A stretch of DNA of 64,000 nt from Anaerotignum lactatifermentans DSM 14214 (lineage in GTDB: Bacteria > Bacillota > Clostridia > Lachnospirales > Anaerotignaceae). The DNA lies in NCBI RefSeq assembly GCF_900142265.1, contig NZ_FRAH01000006.1, positions 44,092 to 108,091 on the forward strand, in the 5' to 3' direction. Positions 42,474-50,612 of the stretch are shown one piece after another; positions within the stretch are counted from its first letter, which is position 1, and each line of letters starts with the position of its first letter. A model generated the notes under the pieces. It saw only the letters and a program-made list of their open reading frames with translations, searched no databases and was not told the origin of the DNA. Both the position numbers and the translations under genes were made by a program.

Positions 42474-42980
42474 GTGGACATTCAGGGACAGGGAAGTTTG
42501 TTTTTGTGCTGCCTGCTGCTGGGCGTCGGTATGGGATTGGTTTATGACGGTATGCGTCTTGCACGGCGGATATTGCCCCACGGTGTCTGGGCAGTACAGA
42601 TAGAGGATGGCTTGTACTGGGCAGCGGTGGCGCTGGGTGTCTTTGAGGTGTTGCTCCAGGAAAACCATGGGGAAGTCCGCTTTTTCCTGCTGGTGGCTAT
42701 TTTTGGCGGCATGGGGCTTTATGGAACCCTTGCCAGTCCCTTGGTCATGGGCGTAGGAGAAAAGGTGCTGAAAGTCATTGGAAGACTGGTTATGTTATTG
42801 TTGACCATAATTTTGACACCCTTTCGTTTGCTCTATCTTGCCTTTGGCAGACCGGTGGGGAATTTCGTCAGATTTTGCGGTAGAAAATCCAAAAAACACT
42901 TGCAATTATGTAAAGTATATGTGAAAATAAAAAAAGACACATTACGGCGGGATATTCGTTTTTTGCGTCGAAAACCTTAG
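42474..42980 (+). CDS. yabQ: Spore cortex protein YabQ
   Basis: A 168-residue membrane protein with about four or five helices, starting at GTG 42474 after AAAGGAGG. The N-terminal half holds LFLCCLLLGVGMGLVYDGMRLARR, the recognisable YabQ segment, and the tail is very basic (KIKKDTLRRDIRFLRRKP). In Bacillus YabQ localises to the forespore membrane and is required for cortex. It lies between yabP and the divIC-like gene. Confidence 0.9.
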   Translation: MDIQGQGSLFLCCLLLGVGMGLVYDGMRLARRILPHGVWAVQIEDGLYWAAVALGVFEVLLQENHGEVRFFLLVAIFGGMGLYGTLASPLVMGVGEKVLKVIGRLVMLLLTIILTPFRLLYLAFGRPVGNFVRFCGRKSKKHLQLCKVYVKIKKDTLRRDIRFLRRKP

Positions 42981-42994
42981 GAAGGGTGACTGCC

Positions 42995-43288
42995 ATGGGA
43001 AAAAGAGCCAGAAAGAAAAAATCCGGTGGATTATGGATCCATCTTTTTTTGGTAGCTTTCTGCGTGTTCGTTGTGGCAGGGGTGTACTGGCAGTATCGGG
43101 AATATCGCCAGCTGAAAGTGGAACTGGCTGATGTACAGCAGCAGATTGCCGATGAACAGCAAAAGACATTGGATTTTCAGGCAAAAAAGGATTACTATAA
43201 CAGCGACAGCTATATCGAACAGATTGCCAGAGAAAAACTGGGGCTGGTCAAGAGCAATGAAATCCTGTATATCAACCGTGAACAATAA
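42995..43288 (+). CDS. divIC: Septum formation initiator DivIC/FtsB-like
   Basis: A 97-residue cell-division protein. After a basic head (MGKRARKKKSGG) one transmembrane helix (about 14-32) leads into an outer coiled coil (REYRQLKVELADVQQQIADE). The C-terminus SYIEQIAREKLGLVKSNEILY carries the conserved REKLGLV of DivIC/FtsB proteins. ATG 42995 follows GGAAGGGTG. It ends the yab cluster; an AT-rich hairpin at 43292 follows. Confidence 0.9.
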   Translation: MGKRARKKKSGGLWIHLFLVAFCVFVVAGVYWQYREYRQLKVELADVQQQIADEQQKTLDFQAKKDYYNSDSYIEQIAREKLGLVKSNEILYINREQ

Positions 43289-43291
43289 AAG

Positions 43292-43319
43292 TTTTCAAAA
43301 AAAGACAATTTTTTGAAAA
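43292..43319 (+). terminator. AT-rich hairpin after divIC
   Basis: TTTTCAAAAAA (43292-43302) pairs with TTTTTTGAAAA (43309-43319). It sits just before the tRNA promoter and is a weak terminator candidate. Confidence 0.5.
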
Positions 43320-43325
43320 AAGGTA

Positions 43326-43354
43326 TTGACAAATAGACAATATGACTATATAAT
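43326..43354 (+). promoter_or_regulatory. Promoter of the tRNA cluster
   Basis: TTGACA (43326-43331), 17 bases, TATAAT (43349-43354), 17 bases before tRNA-Met. Confidence 0.9.
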
Positions 43355-43370
43355 GAACTAGTCGACTTGA

Positions 43371-43444
43371 GGCGGAGTAGCTCAGTTGGCTAGAGCATGC
43401 GGTTCATACCCGCAGTGTCGGGGGTTCAAATCCCTCCTCCGCTA
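43371..43444 (+). tRNA. tRNA-Met (CAT)
   Basis: Cloverleaf with acceptor GGCGGAG/CTCCGCT, anticodon stem TGCGG/CCGCA around CAT (43405-43407), and T-arm GGGGG-TTCAAAT-CCCTC. The anticodon stem lacks the three G-C pairs of initiator tRNA, so it is an elongator, or less likely tRNA-Ile2 with modified C34. CCA is not encoded. Confidence 0.9.
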
Positions 43445-43456
43445 TTTTTCTTCTTT

Positions 43457-43528
43457 GGCCCGTTGGTCAAGCGGTCAAGACGCGACCCTCTCACGGTCGA
43501 ATCAAGGGTTCGACTCCCTTACGGGTCA
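43457..43528 (+). tRNA. tRNA-Glu (CTC)
   Basis: Acceptor GGCCCGT/ACGGGTC, anticodon stem CGACC/GGTCG around loop CTCTCAC with CTC at 43490-43492, and T-arm AGGGTTCGACTCCCT. It is 12 bases after tRNA-Met. Confidence 0.9.
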
Positions 43529-43561
43529 ACTTTTGAGTGATAATTGAATTGTTAAAAACAT

Positions 43562-43634
43562 GGGAGTTTAGCTCAGCTGGGAGAGCATCTGCCTTACAAG
43601 CAGAGGGTCACAGGTTCGAGCCCTGTAACTCCCA
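43562..43634 (+). tRNA. tRNA-Val (TAC)
   Basis: Acceptor GGGAGTT/AACTCCC, D-arm GCTC...GAGC, anticodon stem TCTGC/GCAGA around TAC (43595-43597), and T-arm ACAGG-TTCGAGC-CCTGT. It heads a series of three degenerate copies that follow. Confidence 0.93.
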
Positions 43635-43667
43635 TTTTTTTATGTCCAAAAACAAAAAGAAAAACAA

Positions 43668-43741
43668 GGGAGAAAGGTGCAACTGGGGAGAGTTATGCAC
43701 CAACGTGCAAGAGGACACGAGGTAGAGCCTGAGAACTCCCA
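43668..43741 (+). pseudogene. Degenerate tRNA-Val-like copy 1
   Basis: 74 bases that align with tRNA-Val with one extra base. It begins GGGAG and ends AACTCCCA, but the D-, T- and lower acceptor stems no longer pair. In place of the anticodon arm is TGCAC-CAAC-GTGCA. The spacer ATTTTTTTATGTCCAAAAAC before it repeats the sequence after the true tRNA. Confidence 0.65.
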
Positions 43742-43777
43742 TTTTTTTATGTCCAAAAACAAAAAGAAGCAAAACAA

Positions 43778-43850
43778 GGGAGAAAGGCGCAACTGGGAGA
43801 GTCATGCACCAACGTGCAAGAGGACACGAGGCAGAGCCTAAGAACTCCCA
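43778..43850 (+). pseudogene. Degenerate tRNA-Val-like copy 2
   Basis: 73 bases, the same length as tRNA-Val and about 60 percent identical by eye without gaps. It is nearly identical to copy 1 and keeps the TGCAC-CAAC-GTGCA hairpin. The unit repeats at 110 bases from copy 1. Confidence 0.65.
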
Positions 43851-43883
43851 TTTTTTATGTCCAAAAACGAAAAAGAAAAACGA

Positions 43884-43956
43884 GGGAGAAAGGCGCAACT
43901 GGAGAGAGCATGCACGAAGGTGCAAGAGGACACGAGGCAGAGCGCAGTCACTCCCA
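43884..43956 (+). pseudogene. Degenerate tRNA-Val-like copy 3
   Basis: 73 bases, 106 from copy 2. The outer GGGAG/CTCCC ends are kept; the central hairpin is TGCAC-GAAG-GTGCA, with loop changes but the same stem. No tRNA anticodon arm can be drawn. Confidence 0.6.
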
Positions 43957-44021
43957 TTTTTTATGCTCACAACAGAGAAAAATTACAATCAGAGAATCAT
44001 GGGCTTTATACGCAATATTAT

Positions 44022-44052
44022 GAGGAGATATGTACGCATATCTTCTTTTTTT
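44022..44052 (+). terminator. Terminator of the tRNA region
   Basis: GGAGATATG pairs with CATATCTTC (one G-T wobble) around TACG, followed by seven T. Confidence 0.82.
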
Positions 44053-44342
44053 GTGCAAAAATGCGGAGAGGAAAAGAGAAATCTGCGCCCGATTCAAGGG
44101 AGAACAGAAATGCTGCGTTTGTACTTCTATTTCTCTGGAAAAATTGATTGGAAAATAAAGGATATTTTTCTGAAAAAAGAAAATCTAAAAGGACTTTCTA
44201 CCTATATTTATGGCGAAAAATATTGCCTGACATGTAAAATTGTATGGGTACAATTTAAAACAGTGTTGCGGCGGCAATAGCAGAGGCACAGAAAATATGA
44301 TATGCTGTTTTACAAAGGAAGCTTTGAAACGGGGGTATGACA
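44053..44342. other. Gap before the ECF S-component gene, with an operator-like palindrome
   Basis: AT-rich and without a supported gene. AAATTGTA (44237-44244) and TACAATTT (44249-44256) form a perfect 8-bp inverted repeat with a TGGG centre, about 85 bases before the ECF gene. It is a candidate operator. I see no known riboswitch core. Confidence 0.45.
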
Positions 44343-44861
44343 ATGAAGACGAAAGAAATATGTTTGCGTGGACTGATGATCGCTCTGGTCACAGTTTCTA
44401 CCATGGTGCTGCAGATTCCTGTGTCTGCTACCAATGGTTACATTCATTTGGGGGACAGTATGATATTGCTGATCAGCGTATTTTTTGGCTGGCGTTACGG
44501 CATGGTAGCCGGCGGTGTTGGGGCTGCGTTGGCTGACCTGCTCAGTGGATATGCCCATTGGGCACCCTTTACCCTCATCATCAAAGGGGTTATGGGCTTA
44601 TTGGTAGGCAAGATCGCACATTATACACCGGCAGAAAAGCACTTTTTCGGTCTGCGGAATCTGGCTGGTTCCGTTGTGGGCATTGTGTGGATGATTATTG
44701 GATACTACTTCGGTGGTGCTGTTTTGCAGAAAAGCTTCACAGTGGCTCTGACTTCCATTCCCGAAAACTTGGTGCAGGGCGGTGCAGGCTTTGTGATTTT
44801 CCTGGTGGTAGGCTATGCTTTTTATAAAGCAAAAATCTATAAATATGTTTCCGCAAAATAA
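44343..44861 (+). CDS. ECF transporter S component, substrate unknown
   Basis: A 172-residue membrane protein with five or six helices, the vitamin-binding subunit type of ECF importers. The start MKTKEICLRGLMIALVTVST and the GYIHLGDSMILLISVFFGWRYG motif near 30 are typical of the DUF3816/HmpT-PdxU-like S components. ATG 44343 is seven bases after GGGGG; ATG 44337 is only one base from it. No vitamin gene lies next to it, so I do not assign a substrate. A partial dispersed hairpin element follows. Confidence 0.87.
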   Translation: MKTKEICLRGLMIALVTVSTMVLQIPVSATNGYIHLGDSMILLISVFFGWRYGMVAGGVGAALADLLSGYAHWAPFTLIIKGVMGLLVGKIAHYTPAEKHFFGLRNLAGSVVGIVWMIIGYYFGGAVLQKSFTVALTSIPENLVQGGAGFVIFLVVGYAFYKAKIYKYVSAK

Positions 44862-44897
44862 GTTTAGCAGATGGGGACTGCTCCATAAGAAATAAAA

Positions 44898-44934
44898 ATA
44901 GCTGGAATTCTTGCATTTAAAGGATTCCGGCTAT
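44898..44934 (-). repeat. Dispersed hairpin element, copy F (partial)
   Basis: ATAGCTGGAATTCTT pairs with AAGGATTCCGGCTAT (44898-44934), preceded by CCATAAGAAATAAAAA. This is the hairpin 1 unit only, and orientation is uncertain because the stem is symmetric. It probably terminates the ECF gene. Confidence 0.6.
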
Positions 44935-45045
44935 TATATTTTATAGAGACCATTTTCAAAAATGTTTTCTTGCGGAAAATGCGGCTTTGATTTTCCGTCT
45001 TTTTTGATGAAAAATAGTTGAATTTTGGAAAATGATGGATTTTCA

Positions 45046-45075
45046 TTGACCCTTTTTCTCATTGCGTGGTATAGT
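45046..45075 (+). promoter_or_regulatory. Promoter of mntP
   Basis: TTGACC (45046-45051), 18 bases, TATAGT (45070-45075). The leader is only about 50 bases, too short for the yybP-ykoY manganese riboswitch often found before mntP. Confidence 0.75.
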
Positions 45076-45132
45076 ATAAAAGTTATGGGACTATACTGAA
45101 AGAAGGGACGAGAAGGAACAGGAGGAATTCAT

Positions 45133-45699
45133 TTGGAATTTGTAACCATATTACTGATTGCAGTCAGTTTAGCCATGGATGCTTTTGCCGTTTCCATTTC
45201 CAATGGCGTTTCTGTCAAGGGATTTGGAAAGAAACAAGCAGCTACCCAGGGGTTATATTTCGGTGGTTTTCAGTTTTTGATGCCCGTCATTGGCTGGGTT
45301 TTGGGCAGCAGTGTGAAAACATATATTGAGTCTATCGACCACTGGATTGCCTTTGTACTGCTTGCCATCATCGGCGGGAACATGATCCGGGAAAGCTTTG
45401 GCGATGACGAGGAAGAAAGCGGACAATCCGTTCTGACAGCAAAAGTACTGCTGCTTCAGGCAGTAGCAACCAGCATCGACGCATTGGCAGTGGGTATCAG
45501 TTTTGCCATTCTGGATGTGAATATCTGGTGGGCAGCTGGCATCATCGGTGTGGTATCTTTTGTGCTTTCTTTCTGCGGCGGTATGCTTGGCAAAGGTTTG
45601 GGGAACTTTTTGCAGGCAAAGGCAGAATTTGCCGGCGGTGCCGTACTGATTCTCATTGGAATCAAAATTCTGGTAGAGCATGTTTTTCTGGGGGGCTGA
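45133..45699 (+). CDS. mntP: Manganese efflux pump MntP
   Basis: A 188-residue, six-helix membrane exporter of Mn2+. The paired motifs AVSLAMDAFAVSISNG near 9 and VATSIDALAVGISFA near 110 carry the aspartates that line the metal path. TTG 45133 follows GGAGG by seven bases. The next gene, a PAP2 phosphatase, starts 18 bases downstream, so they share a transcript. No manganese riboswitch is visible. Confidence 0.94.
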   Translation: MEFVTILLIAVSLAMDAFAVSISNGVSVKGFGKKQAATQGLYFGGFQFLMPVIGWVLGSSVKTYIESIDHWIAFVLLAIIGGNMIRESFGDDEEESGQSVLTAKVLLLQAVATSIDALAVGISFAILDVNIWWAAGIIGVVSFVLSFCGGMLGKGLGNFLQAKAEFAGGAVLILIGIKILVEHVFLGG

Positions 45700-45717
45700 C
45701 GTAAAGGAGGAAAGCCT

Positions 45718-46275
45718 TTGGAGATGATACAACAGTTAGATGCACAGATCATACTGTGGATACAGGAACATGTGGTGTGTGATGGGCTGAACGCCCCCAT
45801 GCTATTCATTTCAAAAATGGGCAATGCAGGCTGGTTCTGGATTTTGCTGGGGATTTTGATGCTGTTATATGGCATCAAAAACAGGAATTTTGCCAGATGC
45901 GGTCTGACTCTGTTGTTATGTCTGGGGACGACAGCGTTGGTATGCAATGTGACTTTAAAGCCTATGGTGGGCAGAATGCGACCCTATGACTTGTTGGGAT
46001 TTTCCATTCTTGTGCCGCCTCTAGCGGATTTTTCCTTCCCGTCGGGACATACCTCCTCATCCTTTGCAGCAGCGACAGCGATTTACGCCATGAATCGCAA
46101 ATGGGGCATTGTCGCTTATGTTTTTGCAGTGCTTATGGGGATTTCCCGTCTGTATCTTGGAGTGCATTTTCCCACGGACGTTTTGGCGGGGGCAATCATT
46201 GGTTTTGTCATGGCAAGATTGACTTTATGGGCCTTAGGCAAGATCAATGTCGGTTTTCAATTTCAAAACAGATGA
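45718..46275 (+). CDS. PAP2 family membrane phosphatase
   Basis: A 185-residue membrane phosphatase with five or six helices. The three catalytic motifs are KPMVGRMRP near 81, FPSGHTSS near 104 and SRLYLGVHFPTD near 142. Such enzymes dephosphorylate undecaprenyl pyrophosphate or phosphatidate; which applies is not clear. TTG 45718 is seven bases after GGAGG. It is co-transcribed with mntP. Confidence 0.9.
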   Translation: MEMIQQLDAQIILWIQEHVVCDGLNAPMLFISKMGNAGWFWILLGILMLLYGIKNRNFARCGLTLLLCLGTTALVCNVTLKPMVGRMRPYDLLGFSILVPPLADFSFPSGHTSSSFAAATAIYAMNRKWGIVAYVFAVLMGISRLYLGVHFPTDVLAGAIIGFVMARLTLWALGKINVGFQFQNR

Positions 46276-46374
46276 TTTGTTTTGAACAAAAGGGGTACAA
46301 TTTTTTTTCAATTGATGTGAAAGAAACCATACATTACTTGAAGGAAGAAGTAAAGAGGAAGAAGGGAACAAAAA

Positions 46375-47307
46375 TTGGCAATACCGGTAATTTACCAGCT
46401 GCTGACCATGGTTCTTTTGATGGTGGTCGGTGTAATTTTGAACAAAAAGAAGTTTTTGACGGAGAGCAATGCGAAAGGGCTTTCCATTGTGCTGACCCGT
46501 GTGGCAGTACCTGCAAACATGATTGTATTGATGCAGCGTCCGTTTTCTCATGAGATTCTCATTGGATTTCTAAAGACCTGCGGCGGCACGTTTCTGATGT
46601 GCTCTTTGGGTGCAGTGCTGTTTTTCATCATCGGGAAAGCCATGAAGATGCAGTTTCCAGAACTGGGGCTATTCTCCGGCGGCGGTGTCTACAGCAATGT
46701 TATCTTCATGGGGCAGCCTTTGATTATGGCCATGTACGGCGAGGATGGGCTGATCTTCTGCGTGGCAGTCATGTTCACCTGCAACGTGTTCCTGTTCACC
46801 GTATGTTCTGTGCTCTTTGCCATTGGCAGTGGAAAACGCAAAACAGTAGGCAGAATGCTGCGGGAGGCGTTTTTGAATCTGATCTGTATTTCAGCAGTCA
46901 TTGGTGTATTCTGTTTCGTGAACTCCATTTCCCTGCCTCAGCCTATTTATGACGCATTAGAGTTCTCTGCAAATACAACGGTTTGCCTGTCTATGATTTA
47001 TATTGGTACACTGTTGGCAGTGGCAAATATCAAAGAAATTTTCAAAGACAAGAAAGTCTATGTATTCAGTTTTGTGACACTGATCATCATGCCTTTGTTT
47101 ACAAAGGCTGTGGCAAGCCTGTTCCTGGATGGCATTGCCCTGAGCGTGCTGGTGGTGCTCATGGGTACGCCTGCGGCGGCAGCCCTGCCTTCTTTTGCGG
47201 AAATTTACGGCAATGATGAAAAACGGGCTTCGGAATACGTTTTCGTTTCCACCATTTTCTCTGTTGTCACATTGCCTTTGGTGGCACAGTTTTTGTGCAT
47301 TTCCTGA
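46375..47307 (+). CDS. AEC family transporter (auxin efflux carrier type)
   Basis: A 310-residue, ten-helix permease. The N-terminus AIPVIYQLLTMVLLMVVGVILNKK and VLTRVAVPANMIVLMQ match the family. Members in bacteria carry malate, malonate and related organic acids; the substrate here is unknown. TTG 46375 is eight bases after GAAGGGA. It is closed by the terminator at 47320. Confidence 0.9.
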   Translation: MAIPVIYQLLTMVLLMVVGVILNKKKFLTESNAKGLSIVLTRVAVPANMIVLMQRPFSHEILIGFLKTCGGTFLMCSLGAVLFFIIGKAMKMQFPELGLFSGGGVYSNVIFMGQPLIMAMYGEDGLIFCVAVMFTCNVFLFTVCSVLFAIGSGKRKTVGRMLREAFLNLICISAVIGVFCFVNSISLPQPIYDALEFSANTTVCLSMIYIGTLLAVANIKEIFKDKKVYVFSFVTLIIMPLFTKAVASLFLDGIALSVLVVLMGTPAAAALPSFAEIYGNDEKRASEYVFVSTIFSVVTLPLVAQFLCIS

Positions 47308-47319
47308 CAAGCAGTTACG

Positions 47320-47350
47320 ACCTGCGGTTTTTGCCGCAGGTCTATTTTTT
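47320..47350 (+). terminator. Terminator of the AEC transporter gene
   Basis: ACCTGCGG (47320-47327) pairs perfectly with CCGCAGGT (47334-47341), followed by CTATTTTTTG. Confidence 0.88.
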
Positions 47351-47524
47351 GTAAAGATTGTGAAAAAAAGGACAGTTGTCCATGGGAAAGACGAAAATTT
47401 GCCGGGAAGAAAAATGGGTTTTGTTCGACAATATAAAAATTTTTTTTCAAAAAAACCGTATCCCTTTGTATAAAGATACCAAAAATTATTGTGAAATTTA
47501 GTGCAGGCAGGCGTGGGGAAAAGC
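47351..47524. other. AT-rich gap upstream of the pyrophosphatase promoter
   Basis: No supported gene. It contains T8 and A7 tracts around 47445-47455 and no recognised RNA motif. Confidence 0.5.
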
Positions 47525-47553
47525 TTGTTTCTTTCTATGGTTTCGTATATACT
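47525..47553 (+). promoter_or_regulatory. Promoter of the pyrophosphatase gene
   Basis: TTGTTT (47525-47530), 17 bases, TATACT (47548-47553). It implies a leader of about 210 bases (47560-47773). Confidence 0.7.
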
Positions 47554-47559
47554 ATGAAG

Positions 47560-47773
47560 TGGGACGGAATATGGCTATCTCATTTTGGAAATATACAGAA
47601 TACACGCTACCGGTGCCGAAGCAGAAAAACAGGGCTTTTTGCGGTGGGGCGCAGGGTGTGTATTTGTTTTTTTCGAAAAAAGACAGCCTGTTGGTTTTTT
47701 GTTTCACAAAAAAACAGCAATTATATTCTGATTATCTGTATTATCACCAAATTTATGAAACAGGGGGATTATT
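47560..47773 (+). promoter_or_regulatory. Long untranslated leader of the pyrophosphatase gene
   Basis: A leader of about 210 bases without a convincing reading frame. AAAAACAGG near 47624 could pair with CCTGTT near 47690, which is followed by GGTTTTTTG, a possible attenuator. No known riboswitch matches by eye. Confidence 0.4.
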
Positions 47774-49753
47774 ATGGAAAATTTGATGTATTTGGCGCCG
47801 GTGCTGGGCATCGTTGCGCTGCTCTTTGCCTTTGTCCTGGCTTCTAAGGTAGGCAGAGAAGAAGAAGGTACAGACCGTATGCATGAAATCTCTTCTGCAA
47901 TTCGCGATGGCGCAAACGCTTTCCTGAAAGCAGAATATAAGATTCTGGTTATTTTCGCGGCTGTACTGTTTGTATTGATCGGTTTCGGTGTAGACTGGAA
48001 GACAGCTATCTGCTTCGTCATTGGTGCTGCTTTCTCCACACTGGCTGGTTATTTCGGTATGAATGTTGCAACCAAGGCAAACGTAAGAACTGCAAACGCA
48101 GCGAGAGTTGGCGGTATGAACAGAGCCCTGTCCATCGCTTTCAGCGGCGGCGCAGTTATGGGTATGTCCGTAGTTGGTCTGGGTCTGCTGGGTGTAGGCG
48201 CTGTGTATGTGATCACAAAAGACGCCAACATTCTGTTCGGTTTTGGTCTGGGTGCTTCCTCTATCGCACTGTTCGGCCGTGTTGGCGGCGGTATTTATAC
48301 AAAAGCTGCTGACGTAGGTGCCGACCTGGTAGGTAAAGTTGAAGCTGGTATCCCTGAAGACGACCCTCGTAACCCTGCCGTTATCGCCGACAACGTAGGT
48401 GACAACGTAGGTGACGTTGCTGGTATGGGTGCCGACTTGTTCGAATCCTATGTTGGTTCCATCATTTCTGCTATCACACTGGGTATCGTTTACTACTCTG
48501 TAGAAGGCGCTGTATTCCCTCTGGTTCTGGCAGCTGTTGGTATTCTGGCTTCCATCATCGGTACATTCTTTGTAAAAGGCGACGAAAACTCCAATCCGCA
48601 TAAAGCCCTGAAAGCAGGTTCTTACTCCTCCGCAGTGCTGGTGATCATCGCATCTCTGGCTCTGAGCTGGGTATTCTTTGGCAACATGAACGCTGCCATC
48701 GCTATCATCGCTGGTCTGATCGTTGGTCTGATCATCGGTGTTATCACAGAAGTTTATACTTCCGGTGACTACAAATCCGTTAAGAAAATCGCGGACCAGT
48801 CTGAAACAGGTCCCGCAACTACCATCATCAGCGGTCTGGCAGTTGGTATGGAATCCACAGCGATTCCTATCGTGCTGATCTGTGTAGGTATCTTCGTAGC
48901 TTATGCAGTATGTGGTCTGTATGGCATCGCTCTGGCAGCTGTAGGTATGCTGTCCACAACAGGTATCACTGTAGCCGTTGACGCATACGGTCCTATCGCC
49001 GACAACGCCGGCGGTATCGCTGAAATGAGTGGTCTGGATCACTCCGTTCGTAACATCACAGATAAACTGGACGCCGTTGGTAACACAACAGCAGCTATGG
49101 GTAAAGGTTTCGCTATCGGTTCCGCTGCCCTGACAGCACTGGCTCTGTTCGTATCTTACGCAGAAGCTGTTAAACTGACAGAAATCTCCATTCTGGAACC
49201 CAGAGTTATCATTGGTATGCTCATCGGCGGTATGCTGCCTTTCCTGTTCTCCGCACTCACAATGCAGTCTGTAGGTAAAGCAGCCTTCCAGATGATCGAA
49301 GAAGTAAGACGTCAGTTCCGCAGCATCCCCGGCATCATGGAAGGTACTGCAAAACCTGACTACAAAAAATGCGTAGAAATCTCTACCACAGCAGCTCTGA
49401 AAGAAATGCTGGTTCCCGGTATCATGGCAGTAGCAGCTCCTCTGGTTGTAGGTATCCTGCTGGGTACTTCCGCTCTGGGCGGTCTGCTGGCTGGCTCTCT
49501 GGTAACAGGTGTTCTGATGGCAATCTTCATGTCCAACGCCGGCGGCGCTTGGGACAATGCGAAGAAGTACATCGAAGAAGGCAACCATGGCGGCAAAGGC
49601 AGCGAAGCTCATAAAGCAGCCGTTGTTGGTGACACCGTAGGTGACCCCTTCAAAGATACTTCCGGTCCTTCCATCAACATCCTGATCAAGCTGATGACAG
49701 TTGTATCTCTGGTATTCGCACCTCTGTTCATGTCTATCGGCAGCCTGCTGTAA
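47774..49753 (+). CDS. hppA: Membrane-bound ion-pumping pyrophosphatase (K+-dependent type)
   Basis: Hydrolyses pyrophosphate and pumps Na+ or H+ across the membrane. The 659 residues span about 16 helices. The substrate site [20 protein letters not shown] and [19 protein letters not shown] near 215 is intact, as is the second site [11 protein letters not shown] and the C-terminal [25 protein letters not shown] has Ala where K+-independent pumps have Lys, which indicates a K+-dependent pump; many such clostridial enzymes move Na+. Codon bias is strong, suggesting high expression. ATG 47774 follows AGGGGG. Confidence 0.95.
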   Translation: MENLMYLAPVLGIVALLFAFVLASKVGREEEGTDRMHEISSAIRDGANAFLKAEYKILVIFAAVLFVLIGFGVDWKTAICFVIGAAFSTLAGYFGMNVATKANVRTANAARVGGMNRALSIAFSGGAVMGMSVVGLGLLGVGAVYVITKDANILFGFGLGASSIALFGRVGGGIYTKAADVGADLVGKVEAGIPEDDPRNPAVIADNVGDNVGDVAGMGADLFESYVGSIISAITLGIVYYSVEGAVFPLVLAAVGILASIIGTFFVKGDENSNPHKALKAGSYSSAVLVIIASLALSWVFFGNMNAAIAIIAGLIVGLIIGVITEVYTSGDYKSVKKIADQSETGPATTIISGLAVGMESTAIPIVLICVGIFVAYAVCGLYGIALAAVGMLSTTGITVAVDAYGPIADNAGGIAEMSGLDHSVRNITDKLDAVGNTTAAMGKGFAIGSAALTALALFVSYAEAVKLTEISILEPRVIIGMLIGGMLPFLFSALTMQSVGKAAFQMIEEVRRQFRSIPGIMEGTAKPDYKKCVEISTTAALKEMLVPGIMAVAAPLVVGILLGTSALGGLLAGSLVTGVLMAIFMSNAGGAWDNAKKYIEEGNHGGKGSEAHKAAVVGDTVGDPFKDTSGPSINILIKLMTVVSLVFAPLFMSIGSLL

Positions 49754-49780
49754 TCTTTACAGGCATTTGATACAAACACA

Positions 49781-49829
49781 AACACGGAATTCTCCATGGC
49801 ACATCATGGCACGGATTCCGTGTTTTTTT
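49781..49829 (+). terminator. Terminator of the pyrophosphatase gene
   Basis: AACACGGAAT (49781-49790) pairs with ATTCCGTGTT (49815-49824) around an AT-balanced loop that itself has CCATGG/CATGGC repeats; seven T follow. Confidence 0.85.
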
Positions 49830-49884
49830 GTCTTTTATTTTTCCCAGTTTTACGGTATGATAATAGGCGAGAGGAAGTGATATT

Positions 49885-50568
49885 ATGACAGACTTTACGG
49901 GTTTTACCCCCGAAACCATAGATTTTCTTTGGGAACTGCGAATGAATAACAATAAAGCGTGGATGGAGGAGAATCGGGAACGGTACCGCACGGTACTGAA
50001 AGAACCTTTTGACGCTCTTTCAGCGGCGCTGACGAAAAAATTCCTGGAAAAGAAAAACGTACCCCAGATGGACTTTTCCATTTCCCGTATCAATCGGGAT
50101 GTGCGTTTTTCCAAGGATAAAAGCCCTTATAAGGCAAGAAAATGGATGGTACTGAAAGAGCCTATGACAAAAGCGGAACAGTGGAAATTCCGTCCAGCGT
50201 TTTACTTTGAAGTGATGCCCGAAGGCTATGAATATGGCATGGGATTTTATGAAGGCAGACCGGCTTATATGCAGGCATTTCGGAAAAAAGTGGACGCTGC
50301 GCCTGACGCCTTTGAACGTCTGGTAAAGGATACGGCAAAAATGAAGGAATTCGTTCTATATGGGGATTCCTATAAACGCCCCATGGGCAAAGGGGATTAT
50401 AGTCCTGCCGTCATGGATTGGTATCAGCGGAAAAGTCTGGGACTGACCGCAACCAGAGAAATTGACGATTTGCTGTTTTCTCCTGAACTGGTGGATTTCG
50501 TTGTGGAAGGCTGGGAAAAATTGCTGCCCATGTATAGATTCCTCCGGGAGATTCATGTGGAGGAATAA
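49885..50568 (+). CDS. DUF2461 family protein
   Basis: A 227-residue protein of the DUF2461 (TIGR02453) family. It starts TDFTGFTPETIDFLWELRMN and carries ISRINRDVRFSKDKSPYK near 68 and FYFEVMPEGYEYGMGFY near 108, the family's most conserved blocks. The function is unknown. No signal peptide is visible. It is transcribed alone, towards mecA, and the two share a bidirectional terminator. Confidence 0.9.
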   Translation: MTDFTGFTPETIDFLWELRMNNNKAWMEENRERYRTVLKEPFDALSAALTKKFLEKKNVPQMDFSISRINRDVRFSKDKSPYKARKWMVLKEPMTKAEQWKFRPAFYFEVMPEGYEYGMGFYEGRPAYMQAFRKKVDAAPDAFERLVKDTAKMKEFVLYGDSYKRPMGKGDYSPAVMDWYQRKSLGLTATREIDDLLFSPELVDFVVEGWEKLLPMYRFLREIHVEE

Positions 50569-50571
50569 AAT

Positions 50572-50612
50572 AAAAAAAGCTGACATTTCGTAAGAAATGC
50601 CAGCTTTTTTTT
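50572..50612. terminator. Bidirectional terminator between DUF2461 and mecA
   Basis: AAAAAAAGCTGACATTTC pairs with GAAATGCCAGCTTTTTTT around GTAA. T runs appear on both strands. It resembles hairpin 1 of the dispersed element but lacks its flanks. Confidence 0.88.

Noticed and set aside
43635..43960. Possible CRISPR array
   Set aside because: Repeat units are 106-110 bases with imperfect copies and similar spacers; there are no cas genes in the window.
43804..44280. Frames encoding Lys/Arg-rich peptides downstream of tRNA-Val
   Set aside because: They arise from the tandem tRNA-like repeats, appear in all three plus-strand frames and lack ribosome sites.
45076..45132. Possible yybP-ykoY manganese riboswitch before mntP
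   Set aside because: The leader is too short and lacks the conserved loops.
47559..47786. Frame of 75 codons in the pyrophosphatase leader
   Set aside because: Starts at the predicted transcription start, has no ribosome site, and its translation shows no protein-like pattern.
47753..49612. Frame of 619 codons opposite the pyrophosphatase
   Set aside because: Cys/Gln/Asp-rich translation caused by the biased codons of the real gene on the other strand.
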